Assembly (NCBI GenBank): GCA_037190145.1
Contig: JBBCJU010000004.1
Location: 1 to 64,000, forward strand
Reading direction: 5' to 3'
Origin: 55-13 sp037190145
Lineage (GTDB): Bacteria > Armatimonadota > Fimbriimonadia > Fimbriimonadales > Fimbriimonadaceae
DNA: 64,000 nucleotides
Under the pieces are notes generated by a model. That model saw nothing but the letters and a program-made list of their open reading frames with translations, searched no databases and was not told the DNA's origin. Made by a program: the position numbers and the translations under genes. Below are positions 60,387-64,000 of the stretch, in pieces. Numbering within the stretch: the stretch's first letter is position 1; each line of letters starts with the position of its first letter.

Positions 60387-61224
60387 GCTCTTCTTTGCTC
60401 TGCTTATTTTGTCCGCTTTAGCGGGTGCGTATTGGGGTGATAAGCAAGTAGCCGCCAATCCAAAGCTAGTGTTTCTCGCCGTGGGGCAGGGTGATTCCGC
60501 CCTTTGGATGGAAGGTGGGCATGGAATTCTCATTGACGCAGGCCCAAAAACAAGAGAGGGCTTTGATGCAGGAGCAAGAATTGTGTTGCCAAAGCTGAGA
60601 AAAATGGGGGTTGGCAATCTTTCCGCGATTATCATCACTCATCCCGATGCTGACCACATTGGGGGATTAAAAGCGGTCGCGCAAAGGTTTCGGTCTGCCA
60701 AAGTTATCCTATCGGCGGGTTTCCAGGAGAACGATGAGATGCGATGGTGGTTGCGTGAAGCGCAGATAGACTCAAAACGAATTCTTTGGGTTGATCAACC
60801 TGTACGTCTTCGACTGAAAGAATCCACCCTGGACGTAGTTGCTCCACCGGTATCGGAGTCGACAAATGACAATGACGGAAGTTTGTTTGTACGCATCGAA
60901 CGTGGTCCTGCATCGGCCGTGTTAACGGGAGATGCTTCAATGACCCTAGAAGAGTCGATGCAGAATCGACTCGGATGGTCAGGTCAGGTCTTAAAGGTTG
61001 GGCATCATGGAAGTCGAACTTCCACTTCGGAAATGTTTCTCAAGAAACTAAAACCTAAATGGGCGGTAATAAGCTGCGGGCGAGACAATCGCTTTGGTCA
61101 TCCTCACCCCTCCGTTCTAGAGGTACTAGAAAGGCAAAAGGTCGGTCTTTTTCGGACCGACCTTCAAGGTGACGTTGTTTTCGAAGCAGGACGTAAAGGT
61201 TTTCTCCCTTTAGCCGCCAAATAG
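60370..61224 (+). CDS. ComEC-type metallo-beta-lactamase nuclease domain, separate gene
   Basis: 284 residues from GTG 60370. A hydrophobic N-terminus (LKLFFALLILSALAGAYW) acts as signal or anchor. The MBL fold shows LVFLAVGQGDSALWMEGGHGILIDAG, the metal motif THPDADHIGG, SLFVRIERGPASAVLTGDAS and VLKVGHHGSRTSTSEMFLKKLKPKWAVISCGRDNRFGHPHP. This is the domain normally fused to ComEC, thought to degrade one strand of incoming DNA. Here it is periplasm-facing and free. Overlap with comEC (17 nt) points to coupled synthesis. It is convergent with valS, overlapping 15 nt. Confidence 0.92.
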   Translation: MSARLKLFFALLILSALAGAYWGDKQVAANPKLVFLAVGQGDSALWMEGGHGILIDAGPKTREGFDAGARIVLPKLRKMGVGNLSAIIITHPDADHIGGLKAVAQRFRSAKVILSAGFQENDEMRWWLREAQIDSKRILWVDQPVRLRLKESTLDVVAPPVSESTNDNDGSLFVRIERGPASAVLTGDASMTLEESMQNRLGWSGQVLKVGHHGSRTSTSEMFLKKLKPKWAVISCGRDNRFGHPHPSVLEVLERQKVGLFRTDLQGDVVFEAGRKGFLPLAAK

Positions 61225-63816
61225 CTTTTGCCGATCTCGAACCTTTTCTAGCTTAGCCTTCAGCTCCGCAGCGAGCGCCTGGTCACGCTCGATGATTTCG
61301 GGTTTTGCCTTACTAACAAAGTCGGGGTTGTTTAAGCGTTGCTCAAGTTTGGTGACGTCCGAATTAATCTTTTCCTCTTCCTTCAAAAGACGAGCTAGCT
61401 CTTTGTCTGGGTCTACTAGATCGCCAATAGGAATATGAATATCGACCCCGTGAACGGTAGTCGAGATAAACTTCTCCCCGTCTGGCTTGCCAGCAACCAA
61501 GGTATCAGCCCATGCTTGGGATTTGAGGATATCTTCGCCACCTTGCAAATCTCCTTCGTAATATACGGTCGGAATATTCTTCATTGCCGCTAGTCCTAGC
61601 TCAGCACGCAAAGCCCTCAATCCCCGAGTGATATCGAAAATCCTCTCAACTTTTGCTTCAGTTTCTGAAGACTGTAGAGAAGCATCTAGCTCTGGCCACT
61701 TTGCCGACATGATGAAATCTGCTTTGTCATCCAATGGCAGTCGAGAATAGACTTCCTCTGTGATGTGGGGCATGATGGGATGCATCATCACAAGGAAAGC
61801 CTCAATACAGGTCAACAGGACCCACTGAGGTGTTGCACGTTTTACTGGATCATTGAGTCTGGGCTTGGAAACTTCAATGTACCAATCGCAAAGCTCCCCC
61901 CAGAAGAACCGATAGAGGGCTTGAGCTGCGGCCTGATTATCGTAGGTTTCGTATGCTTGGCGAACCGTTGTTTCGGTTGCATAAAGTCGACTCAAAAGCC
62001 AGCGATCGACATCCTCCAGTTCTGATGGTTTCTCAGGAAACGTTTCAACGTTCAGCAGAACAAATCGAACAGCGTTCCAGATCTTGTTGCAGAAGTTTCT
62101 GGCCTCTTCCGTTCGTCGCTCGCTATATCGAATATCTTGGTTGTAGCCTGTCTGACTGAGCAATGTGAACCGAAGTGCATCTGCGCCAACACTTTCGATC
62201 ACCGTCATCGGATCGACCCCAGTTCCGAGACTTTTACTCATCCGCTTCCCGTCTTCGGTGAGAACAGTTGCGTAAATATAAACCTGATTGAAGGGGATAT
62301 CCCCTGCTCTATCCAGGCCCATCATGATCATGCGGGCAACCCATAGGTATAGGATTTCTTGTGCAGTCACCAACAGGTTGGTAGGATAGAAAGCCTTCAG
62401 GTCGGCTGTTTGCTCAGGCCACCCCAAAGTTGCGAATGGCCAAAGACCACTGCTAAACCAAGTGTCTAGAACATAGTCATCTTGCGAGACGATCTTCTTC
62501 CCTGATTTCTTCTCGGCTTCTTCCCAAGTTAGCGCAGCAGTCGCGGACCCGTCTTCGGCATAGAAAACAGGTATCCGATGACCCCACCAAAGTCTTCGAC
62601 TTACGTTCCAATCGCGGATATTCTCCATCCAGTCCAGGAAGATTCGCTGATAGCGCTCAGGAACAAAGTCAATCCTTCCGGCTTTTACTGCGTCGATAGC
62701 AGGTTGAGCAAATTCGGTTTGCTTTGCAAACCACTCTTCTCTTAAGAGCGGCTCAATGACTTCTCCAGATCTCTCACTGATGATCAAAGCGATTTCATGA
62801 TCTTTGATCTCAACGAGATAGCCTTGTTCCTCAAGGTCAGCCACAATTCGCTTTCGTGCTTCATACCGATCCAGGCCCGCATAGGCACCGCCATTCTCGT
62901 TGATCCTTGCCGATTCATCCAAGACAATGGGCATCTCAAGCTGATGACGTACGCCAACTTCATAGTCATTGGGATCATGAGCAGGAGTGATTTTCACTGC
63001 TCCGCTGCCGAATTCCGGATCAGGGTAAATGTCGGAGATCAGCGGAATCTCACGATTCATGAGCGGAAGAATGAGGGCCTTTCCAATCTTGTCCTTGTAC
63101 CGCGCATCGCTTGGGTGAACCGCTACCGCCACATCTGCAAGCATGGTTTCTGGGCGAGTCGTAGCAATAATGATTTCTCCAGACCCATCCGCAAACGGAT
63201 AACGAACATAGTAGAGCTTGCCTTTAACGACCTTCCGCTCTGTCTCAATATCGGAAACACTGGTTTTTAGAACCGGATCCCAGTTAACGACTCGCAATCC
63301 TCGATAAATGAGTCCTCGATCAAACCAATCGACGAAAACCTTAAGAACAGCCTGGGCATAGTTATCGTCAAGAGTGAATCGGAGACGTGACCAATCGAAA
63401 GCATGACCAAGACGACGGAACTGGTGAATGATGGTATCACCACTCTCTTTTCGCCACTCCCAAACTCGCTCCACAAACTTCTCACGACCCAGCTCAAGCG
63501 GGTTCTTGCCTTCTTTCTTAAGTTGCTTTAGAACAACGCTTTGGGTGGCAATGCCGGCATGGTCTTGTCCGGGGAGGACGAGAACATTTTTCCCTCGGAG
63601 ACGATGGTATCGACCCACCAAGTCTTGAATGGAGTAGCAGAGTGCATGCCCCATATGCAAAGAGCCCGTGATATTGGGTGGAGGAATGGTGATAACGAAC
63701 TTCTCTTTCTCAGAGTTTTCTTCCGGTTGAAAGAGTCCGGCCTGCTCCCAGGCTTGGTACCACTTTTGCTCAGTCAAAGACGCATCATAACGCGTCGGAT
63801 AATCCTGTTCTGTCAT
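61210..63816 (-). CDS. valS: valine--tRNA ligase
   Basis: 868 residues from ATG 63816, chosen because GGGAGGTTAAC lies directly upstream; 18 further in-frame codons before it are not conserved-looking. Class I synthetase: ITIPPPNITGSLHMGHAL with HMGH at 54-57, zinc-free CP1 editing domain, VARMIMMGLDRAG, KRMSKSLGTGVDP (524-529), anticodon-binding helices, and the C-terminal coiled-coil arm DPDKELARLLKEEEKINSDVTKLEQRL typical of ValRS. It charges tRNA-Val and edits threonine. It is complete and of normal length. Confidence 0.97.
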   Translation of the reverse strand: MTEQDYPTRYDASLTEQKWYQAWEQAGLFQPEENSEKEKFVITIPPPNITGSLHMGHALCYSIQDLVGRYHRLRGKNVLVLPGQDHAGIATQSVVLKQLKKEGKNPLELGREKFVERVWEWRKESGDTIIHQFRRLGHAFDWSRLRFTLDDNYAQAVLKVFVDWFDRGLIYRGLRVVNWDPVLKTSVSDIETERKVVKGKLYYVRYPFADGSGEIIIATTRPETMLADVAVAVHPSDARYKDKIGKALILPLMNREIPLISDIYPDPEFGSGAVKITPAHDPNDYEVGVRHQLEMPIVLDESARINENGGAYAGLDRYEARKRIVADLEEQGYLVEIKDHEIALIISERSGEVIEPLLREEWFAKQTEFAQPAIDAVKAGRIDFVPERYQRIFLDWMENIRDWNVSRRLWWGHRIPVFYAEDGSATAALTWEEAEKKSGKKIVSQDDYVLDTWFSSGLWPFATLGWPEQTADLKAFYPTNLLVTAQEILYLWVARMIMMGLDRAGDIPFNQVYIYATVLTEDGKRMSKSLGTGVDPMTVIESVGADALRFTLLSQTGYNQDIRYSERRTEEARNFCNKIWNAVRFVLLNVETFPEKPSELEDVDRWLLSRLYATETTVRQAYETYDNQAAAQALYRFFWGELCDWYIEVSKPRLNDPVKRATPQWVLLTCIEAFLVMMHPIMPHITEEVYSRLPLDDKADFIMSAKWPELDASLQSSETEAKVERIFDITRGLRALRAELGLAAMKNIPTVYYEGDLQGGEDILKSQAWADTLVAGKPDGEKFISTTVHGVDIHIPIGDLVDPDKELARLLKEEEKINSDVTKLEQRLNNPDFVSKAKPEIIERDQALAAELKAKLEKVRDRQKLFGG

Positions 63817-63860
63817 GTTAACCTCCCTTTCCTGTCGTGAAAGGAAGACTGAGTTTACCG

Positions 63861-63896
63861 GTCTAGGCAATGTTTCTTGAGAAACATTGCCTAGAC
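63861..63896. promoter_or_regulatory. perfect 17-bp inverted repeat upstream of valS
   Basis: GTCTAGGCAATGTTTCT / AGAAACATTGCCTAGAC with a 2-nt centre, 45 nt before the valS start; outer CTGAGT/ACTCAG bases extend the symmetry. There is no T tract on either side, so it is not a standard terminator. It could be an operator, an RNA hairpin in the valS leader, or a hairpin closing the gene at 63938. Confidence 0.5.
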
Positions 63897-63937
63897 TCAG
63901 GGACGCTAACCAAAGGTATCGGTTAATCCTGGAGTCA

Positions 63938-64000
63938 TCAAGTTTGAGGTGTGCCTTCTCGACTAAAGAGGGCGCGAATCACTTCATCAAACTCGACTTC
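63938..64000 (-). CDS. C-terminal end of an unidentified protein (runs off the window)
   Basis: The minus strand from the window edge reads EVEFDEVIRALFSREGTPQT and stops at TGA 63938. It is the only open minus frame that ends cleanly before the valS leader and has the amphipathic, charged look of a real C-terminus. Too short to assign. Confidence 0.4.
   Translation of the reverse strand, partial: EVEFDEVIRALFSREGTPQT

Noticed and set aside
63817..63937. T-box leader for valS
   Set aside because: No T-box sequence (TGGNACC) or specifier stem is seen; only a simple palindrome.

Overview
The window reads as a chromosomal segment of a diderm (outer-membrane) bacterium of roughly 50% GC. LpxC, LpxD, two Skp/OmpH-like chaperones, two Omp85 (BamA-type) barrels, a TamB-type protein and an S-layer-homology protein show that it has an outer membrane and probably an S-layer. 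Starts are often TTG or GTG, and neighbours are often coupled by 1-4 nt overlaps. The gene mix (SLH protein, LPS genes, DUF1080/Gfo-Idh-MocA/ThuA sugar genes, large secreted glycosidase, bacterioruberin-type carotenoid genes) suggests an Armatimonadota/Fimbriimonadia-like organism. That placement is an inference from style and content; no rRNA is present to confirm it.

Layout. 0-11 kb: truncated SLH protein, small exported protein, serS, a large S9 peptidase, an ABC sugar permease with an extra extracytoplasmic domain, a HAD phosphatase, a dipeptide-epimerase/DUF1611 pair matching the DgcA-DgcN D-glutamate route, and a DUF4143 ATPase with a perfect 17-bp palindrome upstream. 11-18 kb: a clan GH-A-like glycosidase broken by a one-base frameshift, two ankyrin lipoproteins, and DUF1080, Gfo/Idh/MocA and ThuA genes. 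18-22 kb: yebC, a rhomboid protease, a DUF374 acyltransferase, tatD (with a simple-sequence insertion) and a secreted intradiol dioxygenase. 22.7-25.4 kb: a small accessory-looking block with an uncharacterised protein, a membrane-anchored protein and a RepA/AAA_25-like ATPase. 25.5-27.6 kb: ndk and small genes.

27.6-35.4 kb is a minus-strand envelope cluster: zf-HC2 protein, STN-domain protein, BamA, two OmpH paralogs, a coiled-coil lipoprotein, lpxD and lpxC. 35.5-41.8 kb holds four tandem paralogs of a membrane-anchored family behind a TfoX-like gene, with a decayed copy of a 3' end between two of them. 42-48.5 kb: lepB, polA, a secreted aromatic-rich peptide, a CruF-like/CrtI-like carotenoid pair and a DUF4126 gene. 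48.6-55.1 kb: tamB followed by a second Omp85 gene. 55-64 kb: DUF58 and RDD genes, an AT-rich intergenic segment with seven DnaA-box-like sites, then recF, dciA (DUF721), a comEC split into membrane and metallo-beta-lactamase genes, and valS.

The most notable observations are the DnaA-box cluster next to recF-dciA (candidate oriC), the four-paralog array with its duplication scar, the permease with a large glycosidase-like insertion, heptad-like simple-sequence tracts including one inside tatD, the palindrome in front of the DUF4143 ATPase, and the split comEC. No tRNA, rRNA, CRISPR array, integrase or complete insertion sequence was recognised. No gene-free stretch exceeds 300 bases.
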